From positions 1-64,000 of the forward strand of contig CAZFQL010000008.1 in the NCBI GenBank assembly GCA_964520905.1: DNA of 64,000 bases, in the 5' to 3' direction. The notes beneath the pieces were generated by a model. That model was not told where the DNA came from and made no database searches. It saw nothing but the letters and a program-made list of their open reading frames with translations. Source of the DNA: JAGVIE01 sp964520905 (lineage in GTDB: Bacteria > Bacteroidota > Ignavibacteria > UBA10030 > SZUA-254). Shown here piece by piece: positions 8,547-17,202 of the stretch. The position numbers were made by a program, and so were the translations under genes. Positions within the stretch are counted from its first letter, which is position 1, and each line of letters starts with the position of its first letter.

Positions 8547-9203
8547 ATGCCGCCGTCTTCAACTCCAAAAATCGATACCGATAAATTTTATAAAATTACA
8601 TTCGGTCTGGCAATTTTTACTATTGTCTATAACATCATCGAGGGACTTGTTGCTACATACTTCGGTTACCAAGATGAAAGCTTCACGCTTTTTGGTTTCG
8701 GTATGGATAGTTTTATCGAAGCTATCTCCGGACTCGGCATCGCGCATATGGTTATCCGCATTCGTAGGCAACCCGACGCCTGCAGAGATAATTTTGAACG
8801 AACTGCATTACGAATCACCGGTGTTGCATTTTATATTCTTACAGCCGGACTTGTTGCGACAGGTATGTACAACATTTATATCGGACACAAACCGGAATCG
8901 ACATTCTGGGGAGTAATCATTTCTATTATTTCTATTGCCGTGATGCTCGCATTGATTTACTGGAAGCGGCGGATGGGTAAAGCGCTCAACTCCGATGCTA
9001 TACTTGCCGATGCGGAATGTACGAGGGTCTGCGTTAACATGTCGATTGTTTTACTTGCCGCCAGTGCAATCTACGAGATTGCTAAGATACCATACATCGA
9101 TGCCGTTGGCACACTTGCACTTGCTTACTTTTCATTCAGGGAAGGCAAAGAGTGCTTCGAGAAGGTGAAGAACAATAAACTTTGTTCGTGTGGGCATAAA
9201 TGA
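8547..9203 (+). CDS. CDF-like cation transporter membrane protein, no C-terminal domain
   Basis: Product of 218 residues with about six predicted membrane helices. GFGMDSFIEAISG in helix 2 and NSDAILADAECT in helix 5 correspond to the two acidic metal-site motifs of cation diffusion facilitators. The family's usual cytosolic C-terminal domain is absent: the protein ends shortly after helix 6 in KLCSCGHK, which adds a Cys-x-Cys-x-His tail that could bind metal. It probably moves a divalent cation (Zn, Fe or Mn) outward. Neighbours on either side include an iron-handling VIT1 fusion two genes upstream. Assignment rests on motif spacing and topology only. Confidence 0.65.
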   Translation: MPPSSTPKIDTDKFYKITFGLAIFTIVYNIIEGLVATYFGYQDESFTLFGFGMDSFIEAISGLGIAHMVIRIRRQPDACRDNFERTALRITGVAFYILTAGLVATGMYNIYIGHKPESTFWGVIISIISIAVMLALIYWKRRMGKALNSDAILADAECTRVCVNMSIVLLAASAIYEIAKIPYIDAVGTLALAYFSFREGKECFEKVKNNKLCSCGHK

Positions 9204-9246
9204 GTTGAAGACTAGCTATTAACTTCGTTCATTCTGTTTGACACAT

Positions 9247-9771
9247 CTACTCTTGCTTTAAAACTAATCTCGCTATTTCTGTTATCCGTGCTAAATGATG
9301 GTCGTCGTGCTCGGCGGTGAATAAAAACGAGTCCATCATCCGCATAGGTGTTTTTAGACGTGGATGAATTGCAGTTCTAAAGATAATTTTCTCATCGACA
9401 TTCTCAAGCATTGTTACTGTTTCTCTACGAACCGTACGGAACAATGTGAGCAGTTCTGAGATTGGTTTCGAGTTGTGGTTAGCGTTGTGCGTTTTTGTGT
9501 TCTGTAGATCGGCGGGACGTAATTCCGCTTTACCGTTGATGAAGTCTTCCAATCTTGCCTGCCAAATGGGTTCTAAATCGATAAGGTGACCGATGTTCTC
9601 AGCAATCGACCAAGTTCCCTCATGCTTGATTGTTAAAATATGTGGCGGCAATAACTTAATTCTTTCTTCAAGTCGCGCAGGCGTACCTCTTAGCCGCTCA
9701 ACGATTGATGGAAATATATTCTGTGCTGAGCTGAAATCGAATTTTCGTTCGAACCATTTGGTTTGTTGCAT
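9247..9771 (-). CDS. DinB-family metal-dependent protein
   Basis: Product of 174 residues, the usual DinB/YfiT four-helix length. The three metal-binding histidines of the family are visible: NIGHL (about residue 61) and the EHDDHHLA motif near 155. Family members are thiol transferases or metal-dependent hydrolases of largely unknown substrate; this one cannot be specified. It starts three bases after the stop of the TPR gene upstream, so it is probably the last gene of a three-gene transcript running from 12563. It converges with the CDF-like gene. Confidence 0.8.
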   Translation of the reverse strand: MQQTKWFERKFDFSSAQNIFPSIVERLRGTPARLEERIKLLPPHILTIKHEGTWSIAENIGHLIDLEPIWQARLEDFINGKAELRPADLQNTKTHNANHNSKPISELLTLFRTVRRETVTMLENVDEKIIFRTAIHPRLKTPMRMMDSFLFTAEHDDHHLARITEIARLVLKQE

Positions 9772-9774
9772 TAT

Positions 9775-12135
9775 TTAATCTTTTGTGATTCTAATAAATT
9801 TACTTTTAAGGTCACTTATATTCTTTATTAAATCATTGTGATTATCATTGCTAAATGCCAAAATATAATTTATCAGCCAATCTCGATATGGTATGAATAA
9901 ATCGGTTTCTTTTACAAAGTGCTCAATACCTTTAGTAGCAATATTCTGTGTAATTATTTCTGGGTGGTTTTTTAATATAATAACCATTGTGTCTAATTTA
10001 TTACCTACCTCCGATTTATTCCCTAATGCAATAAGGTTAGGAATTTCGACAATTCTGACTAACATTTTATTATTTTCACTATATATTGGATTAGTTAACC
10101 AAGAAATAATATGCTGCTGACAATCTTCATATTGATTGATTGTAAAAAGATTAAAGATGAAGACCGGTGATGAAGTATATTTGTTATTATCAAGCCAATT
10201 GGTAGTTAACTCATATGATTTATTATAATCGAACAGTATTTCATGATATATTTGTATTGCAATATCATAAGCTCCCCGATCATTTGGATTCTTTTTTAAG
10301 AAATTCGTATAGTATCTTCCAAGCTTTTTATAATAAATAATTGCATTCGTCGTATCCTCTAAATATGAATAAACTAGAGCAATTCTACCTTGAAATTTTC
10401 CTGAAACAATGGAGTTACTATCTGGAAGTATTTGTCGCTCCTCACGTTTAAAAATATTCAGTATATTTTTTAACATTTCATTACAACTACTCTTTTCATT
10501 TAGTTGACATTGCTGGTATATCGCTTGGCTTAAAGAAAATAGATTCCCAAGGATAAATTCATAATAACGGGATTTATCAGTCAGTTTATCATTTTCCAAT
10601 GATAGATTATAAACAACAATAGCTTTTTTAAATGATTCGATTTTATCTTGAACATTTGTAGTATTTTTACCATTTTGTGTTAAAGCGATACCAAGATTAG
10701 CCTGGAAAAGAGACCAATAATCTGGGTATTGTTTTTTATCCAAGTGCTTCAGGGCATCTTTATAAAGATTTATATTATCTTTTATCAAACTGTCACGTTT
10801 TACCATCAAATTAGTTCGCTCAATATTTTCATCTAGAACTGCTCCAAGATTTGATAACGCAATACTTCTAAATAACTGGTCACTGGGACCATTAAAATGT
10901 TTCAAAATTAATTTGTACGATTTGATTGATTCTTTTAATAAACTATCACCTTTTAATGTCCCCCTGTGATTTATTCCAAGTTGTTTTAAGGCGCCCCCGA
11001 TATTGTTGATTGCATTTGCCCATTTATCTTTTTGAGTTTCTCTATCAAATACTTCAAGTGAATATTTATTTAACTCTATTCCTAGATTTAACAAACTATC
11101 TTTATTATCAACTTCTGAGAACATAGCTTCTTGGATCAGTATGGCACCAAGATTCATTTGCAGTACTCCCCCAAACTTTTGGAAATCCCTTCGCGTTATT
11201 ATTTGACTAGCTCGTATGTACGAATTTTTAGCAAGCTTAAAATACAGAGTTTTATTGCTGTCTGGAAGATACTCAGCTACAATTCCATGATATGAATTCC
11301 CAATGTCGCTCATTATTTTTGCCCAGAGGAAATTCGAGGTATCTGACATGTATGATATAGCTGAATTATATAGTTTTATTGCTGTTAAATAATCAGAGTT
11401 AAAGTATGAGGCATCTCCGGCTAATCGGTATGTATAGACAATGTTATCAATCAACGTATCATTATCACTACGAACCATTTTCAATGCTTTCGATTTATCA
11501 GCGGCAGATTTTTGTAATAATTCAGAAGCAAGTTTATAATTATTCTTTGAAAATTCTGCAAGCCCCCTACTAAATGTTTCGTTACTTTTAATTTGATCCA
11601 CCCATAATTTCTGAACAACTGAATCGACTTGTCGCAGCTCTAACCCATATAATGAAGCTTGCTTCTTAAGAAAAGTTGTGAAGTCAACTTTATTATTCCC
11701 GAAATCTGTTCTTTGTTGGTCCTTCGTTTTTTCAATGTATTTTTCAACTAACTTTTCGATTTCAATATTATTAAGAATTCTCTGTGATCCCTTTTTTATC
11801 ATTTCTATATTAATTTGATCATTAACCAGATCTGCGGGAATCCTCTCTTGACCATCGAAAGGTTTCTGAATGACATATCCCTTCTTATCCACATGTAAAT
11901 TTATCCTCGTACCACTTTTCAAGTGTGGAGATAAATACAATTTCGCAATGCCAAGATCATCTGTAACATCTTTACTTTCGTTTTCCTCTAAAATGACGGT
12001 GGTATTTTTTATTGGTTCCTTGAAACCATCTTTAATTGTGTATACCTTTACCCTTAATTCTCTTTGGTGTTGCGCTTGAAGCTGAATTAAATTAAGGATA
12101 GAAAGTAAAAATATGCTAAGTATTACCCTATTCAT
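9775..12135 (-). CDS. Exported TPR-repeat protein with N-terminal carboxypeptidase-regulatory-like domain
   Basis: Product of 786 residues with a signal peptide (hydrophobic about 4-17, cleavage near LQAQ). Residues about 25-110 look like a beta-sandwich of the carboxypeptidase regulatory-like type (TVILEENESKDVTDDLGIAK). The rest is a series of helical, TPR-like repeats (ALKMVRSDNDTL, YFNSDYLTAIKLYNSAISY, QANLGIALTQNG, AIIYYKKLGRYYTNF). No catalytic motif is evident, so a binding or scaffold role in the periplasm is likely. Visibly more AT-rich than its neighbours. Its ATG overlaps the stop of the upstream small membrane protein by four bases (ATGA), so the two probably function together. 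Confidence 0.6.
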   Translation of the reverse strand: MNRVILSIFLLSILNLIQLQAQHQRELRVKVYTIKDGFKEPIKNTTVILEENESKDVTDDLGIAKLYLSPHLKSGTRINLHVDKKGYVIQKPFDGQERIPADLVNDQINIEMIKKGSQRILNNIEIEKLVEKYIEKTKDQQRTDFGNNKVDFTTFLKKQASLYGLELRQVDSVVQKLWVDQIKSNETFSRGLAEFSKNNYKLASELLQKSAADKSKALKMVRSDNDTLIDNIVYTYRLAGDASYFNSDYLTAIKLYNSAISYMSDTSNFLWAKIMSDIGNSYHGIVAEYLPDSNKTLYFKLAKNSYIRASQIITRRDFQKFGGVLQMNLGAILIQEAMFSEVDNKDSLLNLGIELNKYSLEVFDRETQKDKWANAINNIGGALKQLGINHRGTLKGDSLLKESIKSYKLILKHFNGPSDQLFRSIALSNLGAVLDENIERTNLMVKRDSLIKDNINLYKDALKHLDKKQYPDYWSLFQANLGIALTQNGKNTTNVQDKIESFKKAIVVYNLSLENDKLTDKSRYYEFILGNLFSLSQAIYQQCQLNEKSSCNEMLKNILNIFKREERQILPDSNSIVSGKFQGRIALVYSYLEDTTNAIIYYKKLGRYYTNFLKKNPNDRGAYDIAIQIYHEILFDYNKSYELTTNWLDNNKYTSSPVFIFNLFTINQYEDCQQHIISWLTNPIYSENNKMLVRIVEIPNLIALGNKSEVGNKLDTMVIILKNHPEIITQNIATKGIEHFVKETDLFIPYRDWLINYILAFSNDNHNDLIKNISDLKSKFIRITKD

Positions 12136-12563
12136 TTAATATTATGTCTCATTGTAAAATTATTTTTTGTGTTACCTAATGTTGGAGTTGAAATTATTGT
12201 TTCATACCCAACTTTTGTTGTAATCATTCTTACTGAAGTTGGTTCGGTAGCACTTATTAGGAAATCATACTTGCCATAACTATCAGTCGTATCGGTCAAT
12301 TTATATTCTGATATTGATAATATCACCCCACTTAGTGGATTTCCTATCTCGTCGAATATATTACCAGAAAGTTGTTGTTGTATGATCCCATTTCGGTTGG
12401 AGTCACTTATCTTCACTGCATAATTGTATAGCTTTTCAAATGAATCTGTTACGGTTGCTAATCCGATAACAATCAATCCAATTATTATAAAGAAAGCTAA
12501 GAATCGATTATTTTTAAGTTTAATAAAAAAATTATCTACTCTTGTTGATTTATCATCGTGCAT
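12132..12563 (-). CDS. Membrane-anchored carboxypeptidase-regulatory-like protein
   Basis: Product of 143 residues: a short charged cytosolic N-terminus, one membrane helix (about residues 20-42, FLAFFIIIGLIVIGLATVTD), then a periplasmic beta-sandwich of the carboxypeptidase-regulatory-like type (LSGNIFDEIGNPLSGVILSI, TDSYGKYDF). The same sandwich type occurs in the next gene, with which it overlaps by four bases. I infer an interacting membrane/periplasm pair of unknown role. AT-rich like the TPR gene; both could have arrived by transfer. The KNNRFLAFFIIIGLIVI-FTDSF-type membrane segment resembles one I associate with various bacterial signalling proteins, but I cannot verify that. Confidence 0.55.
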   Translation of the reverse strand: MHDDKSTRVDNFFIKLKNNRFLAFFIIIGLIVIGLATVTDSFEKLYNYAVKISDSNRNGIIQQQLSGNIFDEIGNPLSGVILSISEYKLTDTTDSYGKYDFLISATEPTSVRMITTKVGYETIISTPTLGNTKNNFTMRHNIK

Positions 12564-13003
12564 AATTGAAGTTATATATTTTAATTTAGTCCCATGCGAT
12601 TATTGAATTATCGATTGATTCCACCCGTTCGTGCTTCAAACTACGGTTTGTCAAAACTCACTATGGTTAATTTAAACTTGCCATTACCGTAAACCCGCTT
12701 TACAATCCCATCGTCTCATAAAAGTTCATATTTATTCACCATAAGATATAAAATAATAGTGCTTACGTCAAGTAAAACTTCTCAATGAGTAAGAAACCTC
12801 CTATTTAATCTTCTTGCGGCAGGTGAAGACACCGGGTTAAATACATATTGTATTTTGCAATCTTCCCAAATTCAATTCCCAAAAAGGGTTAACGAATATC
12901 TTCGATCCATGGCTTTGTGGAATTGCATTATGCAATTCACGGGTCTTGAAATTATACTTTGAGCATCGATAAAAGCCGATCTTTCATGGTATCTTTTTTG
13001 CAA
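12564..13003. other. Intergenic region, divergent promoters expected
   Basis: This stretch lies between the minus-strand 12563 gene and the plus-strand tonB-like gene. I see no coding frame. It holds one copy of a diverged repeat (12628-12780) and, at its right end, a perfect palindrome. The rest is AT-rich and featureless to me. Confidence 0.5.
12628..12780 (+). repeat. Diverged direct repeat, copy A (left of tonB-like gene)
   Basis: Contains TTCGTGCTTCAAACTAC and, about 100 bases on, AAGATATAAAATAAT then ACGTCAAG. The same two blocks occur in the same order and spacing in copy B at 13779-13908. The interior is diverged. Identity was judged by eye. Confidence 0.5.
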
Positions 13004-13029
13004 TATATATGTTTAGTCAAACATATATA
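13004..13029. promoter_or_regulatory. Perfect 11-bp palindrome abutting the tonB-like RBS
   Basis: TATATATGTTT (13004-13014) and AAACATATATA (13019-13029) are perfect reverse complements around AGTC. The right arm runs into the AGGAG ribosome site (13029-13033) of the ATG at 13039. It could be an operator or an RNA hairpin that masks the ribosome site. Confidence 0.5.
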
Positions 13030-13038
13030 GGAGTAATT

Positions 13039-13719
13039 ATGACCAACATAATTTCAAATCTCTACCAGCGATATCTATCCATCGCATTAATCAGCTCGGT
13101 GTCAATTCATCTTATTATAATATTCACATATTACGTTTTCGAATATTATGACACAGATGAACCAGCCGTAATTGTACGTTTAATACAATATGAAAAAATA
13201 CCTCAGACTGGCATAATAGAGGAACCACCAGTACCTCTTCCAAATATCACCACGACAAATATAACTGCAAAACAAGGCATCCCGGTTCCGGAGACAGAGG
13301 TTTCCCCGGAACAAACCATTCCAACACAAAAAGAGTTGTCAGGTGAATCAAATTCGATTAATGAATTTATTAAACGAGGCGGAACAATTTCAGCAGAAAA
13401 ACCCGACATAAAGATCGAGGACGCCGATCCACCTGATTTTGTAAAAGTCGAAGAATTTCCCGTGCCTGTAAAACTCGTTCAGCCGGACTATCCGGATCTC
13501 GCCAAACGGAGTGGAATCGAAGGAACTGTTTGGGTGAAAATTTTGGTCAGTAAAGAAGGGAAAGCAAAAAAAGCTTTGGTAATAAAAAGCGACGCAGAGA
13601 TATTTAACGACGTATCCGTTGCGGCTGCCATGCAATGGTTGTTTACACCTGCTATGATGAACAGTGGAGCCATTGCTGTGTGGGTGACAGTACCATTTAA
13701 ATTTAGACTGAATAAATAG
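13039..13719 (+). CDS. TonB-family energy transducer
   Basis: Start taken at the ATG at 13039, which follows AGGAG at a good distance; an in-frame ATG at 13009 lies inside a palindrome. The product (226 residues) has one N-terminal membrane helix (about residues 12-32), a proline-rich spacer and a C-terminal TonB domain of about 85 residues (VKLVQPDYPDLAKRSGIEGTVWVK then AMQWLFTPAMMNSG). TonB couples the inner-membrane proton gradient to outer-membrane transporters through ExbB/ExbD. No exbBD or receptor gene is in the window. Regulation may involve the palindrome at the ribosome site. The gene is bracketed by diverged repeats. Confidence 0.88.
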   Translation: MTNIISNLYQRYLSIALISSVSIHLIIIFTYYVFEYYDTDEPAVIVRLIQYEKIPQTGIIEEPPVPLPNITTTNITAKQGIPVPETEVSPEQTIPTQKELSGESNSINEFIKRGGTISAEKPDIKIEDADPPDFVKVEEFPVPVKLVQPDYPDLAKRSGIEGTVWVKILVSKEGKAKKALVIKSDAEIFNDVSVAAAMQWLFTPAMMNSGAIAVWVTVPFKFRLNK

Positions 13720-13778
13720 TGAGTATTTTGTTTCACTAGGTGAATTATTAATATTCAGAAAACCGATACCAGATATTA

Positions 13779-13908
13779 TTCGTGTTTCAAACTACAGGAG
13801 CTTTGGGGCAGTAGCCGCAGACTTTATGTCTGCGTACACGGTGTCTCTACACGGTCAAATATTCCCCACAAGATATAAAATTATCCATCTTGCGTCAAGG
13901 GAAAACTT
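13779..13908 (+). repeat. Diverged direct repeat, copy B (right of tonB-like gene)
   Basis: Shares TTCGTGTTTCAAACTAC (two or fewer differences from copy A) and the block AAGATATAAAATTAT...TGCGTCAAG with 12628-12780. It contains the short palindromic element at 13811-13834. With copy A it flanks the tonB-like gene. Confidence 0.5.
13811..13834 (+). repeat. Short interspersed palindrome (REP-like), copy 1
   Basis: 24 bases containing CGCAGAC-TTTAT-GTCTGCG (7-bp stem). An identical 24-mer occurs in the opposite orientation at 27149-27172. Confidence 0.6.
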
Positions 13909-14005
13909 ATCACCTGTTCAACTCCGAACCAATTCACGTCAGGGAATTGATAAACGCACTTATTTTTCGTATGTTCAAGTCGGCAAATAAACCTTACTTC
14001 GCACA

Positions 14006-14533
14006 ATGAATTGGTACATAGAATTAGTCACCGAATATCCTCTCGCTACCGCGATGGTGCAATTCGCAATCCTCGGTACGCTGGGAGATATTATCTCGAA
14101 GTGGATAGTCAAACGAAAATTCTTTCCCCCGTTTGGCAGGAAAATTCTCATCCTCAAAATGGCTGAGTGGGCGTTTCTTGCCGTTTGCATTAAATACGCT
14201 TTCGTGGGTTTCCAGGGTTTCGTCGATAGTCTGATCCAGCACGGCTTACTGCCCGAGCTTACTTCGCTTAGCAGGTCGTTCGCAGTATCCGCTTCAATGA
14301 ATATTCAGTTCGGTCCATTCCTCGTCATCATGCACCGGATATTGGACAACACTATCGCGAGAGAAAAGAATTGGAACAACCTCGGCAAAGGTTTGCTGTC
14401 GCTGGTGTGGTTCTGGATACCTGCACATACGATTACATTTATTCTGCCGAGACCGTATCAAATCGGGCTGGCTGCAATCTGGTCGGTTGTGCTTGGAATA
14501 ATTTTAGGATTTTACAACAGGAAGAAGGATTAA
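14006..14533 (+). CDS. Mpv17/PMP22-like membrane protein
   Basis: Product of 175 residues with about four membrane helices. Landmarks match the Mpv17/PMP22 family: EYPLATAMVQFAILGTLGD at the start (YP..T......GD), FGPFLVIMHRILD mid-protein, and a final segment WFWIPAHTITFILPRPYQIG followed by a last helix (compare the family's W-P-x-Q-x-x-N-F-x-x-V-P). The family is best known from eukaryotic mitochondria and peroxisomes, where it is linked to membrane permeability; bacterial members are rarer. The function here is unknown. It converges with a phosphatidyltransferase gene and has repeats on its 5' side. Confidence 0.65.
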   Translation: MNWYIELVTEYPLATAMVQFAILGTLGDIISKWIVKRKFFPPFGRKILILKMAEWAFLAVCIKYAFVGFQGFVDSLIQHGLLPELTSLSRSFAVSASMNIQFGPFLVIMHRILDNTIAREKNWNNLGKGLLSLVWFWIPAHTITFILPRPYQIGLAAIWSVVLGIILGFYNRKKD

Positions 14534-14546
14534 TTTCCACCGTAAA

Positions 14547-15416
14547 TTATTTTAAATTCTTTGCAAGAATAAACCTGCGGTAGAAAACACTCCCCAGCCA
14601 GATACCATTCATCATAAAAACATTAAGCAAAAGATAAATGTGAAGCTCGTTCAGAAACGAGCATACCGCAAGAAGTGTGAACTCCGTCCCGAAACCGATC
14701 AGTCCGGATAATCTCAGCGCAAACCGATCGGAGTACCAGGTAGGGAACAAACGCTCGTCAAAATTCTTTCCCTTGCACCATTTATCAATCCGGTACATCA
14801 ACATATCCTGCCATCCGTAAATCAAAATAAATATTTGTTGAAGGCGCAAAGCAGCCGGATCGCCTTTGCGATCTTTTTCGGTGATTTCTTCTGCGATGCG
14901 GTTTAACTTATAGCGGTCTTCGAGATGGAAGAATGAAACTTGATAAAATACATGGTATGAAACACGAAGCGTTATGCCGACAAGGGAGAGAAATCCGAGA
15001 CAAACCGTTGCAAATGCAGGATGCTCACGATAAACCACGTAGGTTATTGTACCAAACACTGCAACGTCGACCACGAAATCGCCGATGGAATCGAGAAAGC
15101 GTCCACGACGCAAGTACATCTGCTTAGCCCGCGCGAGCTGACCATCAACGTCATCGAAAATATCTTTTGCGAGTATGAGCGATCCGGCAACCGCAATCGC
15201 ATGGTGAGTTCCGAACGTATAAGCGAGCGCGCCGGCTAATCCGAGAAAGATCGCGAACAGAGTTACCTGATTGGGAGTGATTCTCGTGGGATAAAGAAAC
15301 CAAACAAATATTGCCGCGATCGGACGCAACAGATAAATGTTGACAATCTCATCTGCATAGTACGATTCCGATTTTAGCGATAGTTTAAAAAATGCAATCG
15401 GACCCGGTCTCGTCAT
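14547..15416 (-). CDS. CDP-alcohol phosphatidyltransferase
   Basis: Product of 289 residues with about six membrane helices. The signature DG-x2-AR-x8-G-x3-D-x3-D is visible as DVDGQLARAKQMYLRRGRF then LDSIGD. The enzyme transfers a phosphatidyl or related phospho-alcohol group from a CDP-lipid to an alcohol, in the membrane. The acceptor cannot be deduced. It lies 4 bases after a paralogue of similar length (15421-16275), so the two are probably co-transcribed and may make related polar lipids. A soluble insertion of about 60 residues (SFFHLEDRYKLNRIAEEITE) follows the fourth helix. Confidence 0.85.
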   Translation of the reverse strand: MTRPGPIAFFKLSLKSESYYADEIVNIYLLRPIAAIFVWFLYPTRITPNQVTLFAIFLGLAGALAYTFGTHHAIAVAGSLILAKDIFDDVDGQLARAKQMYLRRGRFLDSIGDFVVDVAVFGTITYVVYREHPAFATVCLGFLSLVGITLRVSYHVFYQVSFFHLEDRYKLNRIAEEITEKDRKGDPAALRLQQIFILIYGWQDMLMYRIDKWCKGKNFDERLFPTWYSDRFALRLSGLIGFGTEFTLLAVCSFLNELHIYLLLNVFMMNGIWLGSVFYRRFILAKNLK

Positions 15417-15420
15417 GTCT

Positions 15421-16275
15421 TCACATCTCCTGTAATCTCCGATAAATTCTTCTCTGCAGTAGATATGAAGTAATCAGCCAGAGATTTCCGATAACGAGAA
15501 TTATTCGAAAGTACAGGTCTATACTCCCGGCGAAGGCACAAAGAATCAGAATTGTGCGATTCGTAGTCGGACCTAGAAAGCTCCATAGGCGAATCATCAG
15601 AGAATTTTCTTTGCGGTAAATATCGGGAATGTAATAATGAGCTTCAGATTTTATGCTCGCATTTCTCTGGAAAGCGAGGTATCTGAGATATAACGCCAAC
15701 AACAAAATTTTTACTCCACCCCGGTTATTACTTCTCATCAGTTGGACTTCAGTTGTGAATTGCTCAATCTCTTTCTCAGGAAAATTTTTCTCTGCACGAA
15801 CTACAGAGATAAATTCACTTTGATAATGATCGAAGAACATGGCGTGCAAAGCACTGCTTGCGCCAGTAAAAATGACCATTAACCACGATACGAATCCCTG
15901 TGCGCTTAGACCTATTCCGATGCTGACGAATATTGCAACCCCTACAATGTAATCGGCAATGCCATCGATAACGCGTCCGAGGAGTGTGCCGCTCTTCTGT
16001 AAGCGGGCAAGTTGACCGTCGACGCAATCGAGTATATTGGATATTATTAAAAACAATCCCGCAATAATCATAGCTTCAGTTGTGCCGAGCGAGAACTGCC
16101 ATGCGGCAAGAAGTCCGATAATCATCGAGAGAAGTGTTATTTGGTTGGGTGTAACGGGAAATTTGTAAATCGTTTTGACAAAAACGAAAGCAAGCGGACG
16201 ATAGAAGATGAGATCGAAAATTTCCTCCACCTCGGGCATCTTCAACGAGCGTTTATATTCTTCAATCATTGCCAT
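15421..16275 (-). CDS. CDP-alcohol phosphatidyltransferase (paralogue)
   Basis: Product of 284 residues; signature seen as DCVDGQLARLQKSGTLLGR then VIDGIAD, so all four catalytic Asp are present. It shares layout with the downstream gene, including NQITLLSMIIGLLAA versus NQVTLFAIFLGLAGA and a soluble insertion (YQSEFISVVRAEKNFPEKEI), indicating a tandem duplication. Start at either the first Met or Met3. The gene upstream is an HhH glycosylase 30 bases away. The substrate is unknown. Confidence 0.85.
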   Translation of the reverse strand: MAMIEEYKRSLKMPEVEEIFDLIFYRPLAFVFVKTIYKFPVTPNQITLLSMIIGLLAAWQFSLGTTEAMIIAGLFLIISNILDCVDGQLARLQKSGTLLGRVIDGIADYIVGVAIFVSIGIGLSAQGFVSWLMVIFTGASSALHAMFFDHYQSEFISVVRAEKNFPEKEIEQFTTEVQLMRSNNRGGVKILLLALYLRYLAFQRNASIKSEAHYYIPDIYRKENSLMIRLWSFLGPTTNRTILILCAFAGSIDLYFRIILVIGNLWLITSYLLQRRIYRRLQEM

Positions 16276-16305
16276 CGCTTTAACTAAAACCTTGCGAAGA
16301 GTTCA

Positions 16306-17202
16306 TCAGAATGGAAACTTTTTGCCATACCAATGCTTAGTAACATCCATCCAGAAGAAAAGTCCCTTCCATTTTCCGAATGGCTCGTAATGTTTTTCGA
16401 TCACTTTATCACTCACTACTCTCCCGTTCCGGTGGATCTCAAAAAACTTCTTCCGGCACCAGCTATCGATGCCAAGGTAATCGTAACGACCTAAAAGTTT
16501 AAGGATATTCCCAGCCGCATACGGACCGATTCCTTTTACCGATCTGACTTCCATGAAAAGCTCATTGGTCGGAAGCGCGCTGGTTCGCCAGGATTCGATG
16601 TCAAGTTCACCATCTTCAATACGCCGGGCAAGTTCAAGAATATACGGCGCGCGGTAACCGGCTCGGATTTCTTTTCGGAGATATTTTTCTGTAACCTCCG
16701 CAATCGCGTTAGGAGTTGGGAACATCCATCTTGAATCATCAATCTTCCATCCAAGTTTCTTACAAAGATTTCCCACCATAATTTCAGTCAACGCCCAACT
16801 GCAATTGGTAGTACAAATCATTTTGACGACGTCTTCAAAAACCGATGGTGAACGCAGCAGTCTGCCGGCGCCCGCTTTGGGGACCCACCGGAAATGGCTA
16901 TGTTTTTTTGCCTCACGGTAAAACTCCGAGTAATCTTCATCAAATCTAAGGCAGGCCTTCACCTGAACGATAATATCTTGCCTCTCCTTGAGCGAAATCT
17001 TTCCCGCCGCAAAGATGTTTAATTTACCTTTTGATGTTTGAGAGATCTCCGCTACTATTATCTTCCCGTTCGATAGTTGCAGTACACGTTTCAGATAATC
17101 GTTCTTCTTATCAACTTCAAACGGAGGCAGTGAACACCAGCCGTGGCTGTAAACTGTCCGCCAGAAGCTGAAATTGTCAGGAACACCGAAAGCGATCTTC
17201 AT
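16306..17202 (-). CDS. HhH-GPD DNA glycosylase (AlkA/OGG-like)
   Basis: Product of 298 residues. A helix-hairpin-helix (MEVRSVKGIGPYAAGNILKL, about residues 215-235) is followed by LGIDSWCRKKFF, giving the Gly...Asp catalytic signature of the HhH-GPD superfamily. The preceding helical core has SVFEDVVKMICTTNCSWALT. No C-terminal four-Cys iron-sulphur loop is seen, which favours the AlkA/OGG branch over endonuclease III. It should excise damaged bases. Its ATG overlaps the stop of the Rho-like gene by four bases, so they form one transcript. Substrate specificity unknown. Confidence 0.82.
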   Translation of the reverse strand: MKIAFGVPDNFSFWRTVYSHGWCSLPPFEVDKKNDYLKRVLQLSNGKIIVAEISQTSKGKLNIFAAGKISLKERQDIIVQVKACLRFDEDYSEFYREAKKHSHFRWVPKAGAGRLLRSPSVFEDVVKMICTTNCSWALTEIMVGNLCKKLGWKIDDSRWMFPTPNAIAEVTEKYLRKEIRAGYRAPYILELARRIEDGELDIESWRTSALPTNELFMEVRSVKGIGPYAAGNILKLLGRYDYLGIDSWCRKKFFEIHRNGRVVSDKVIEKHYEPFGKWKGLFFWMDVTKHWYGKKFPF

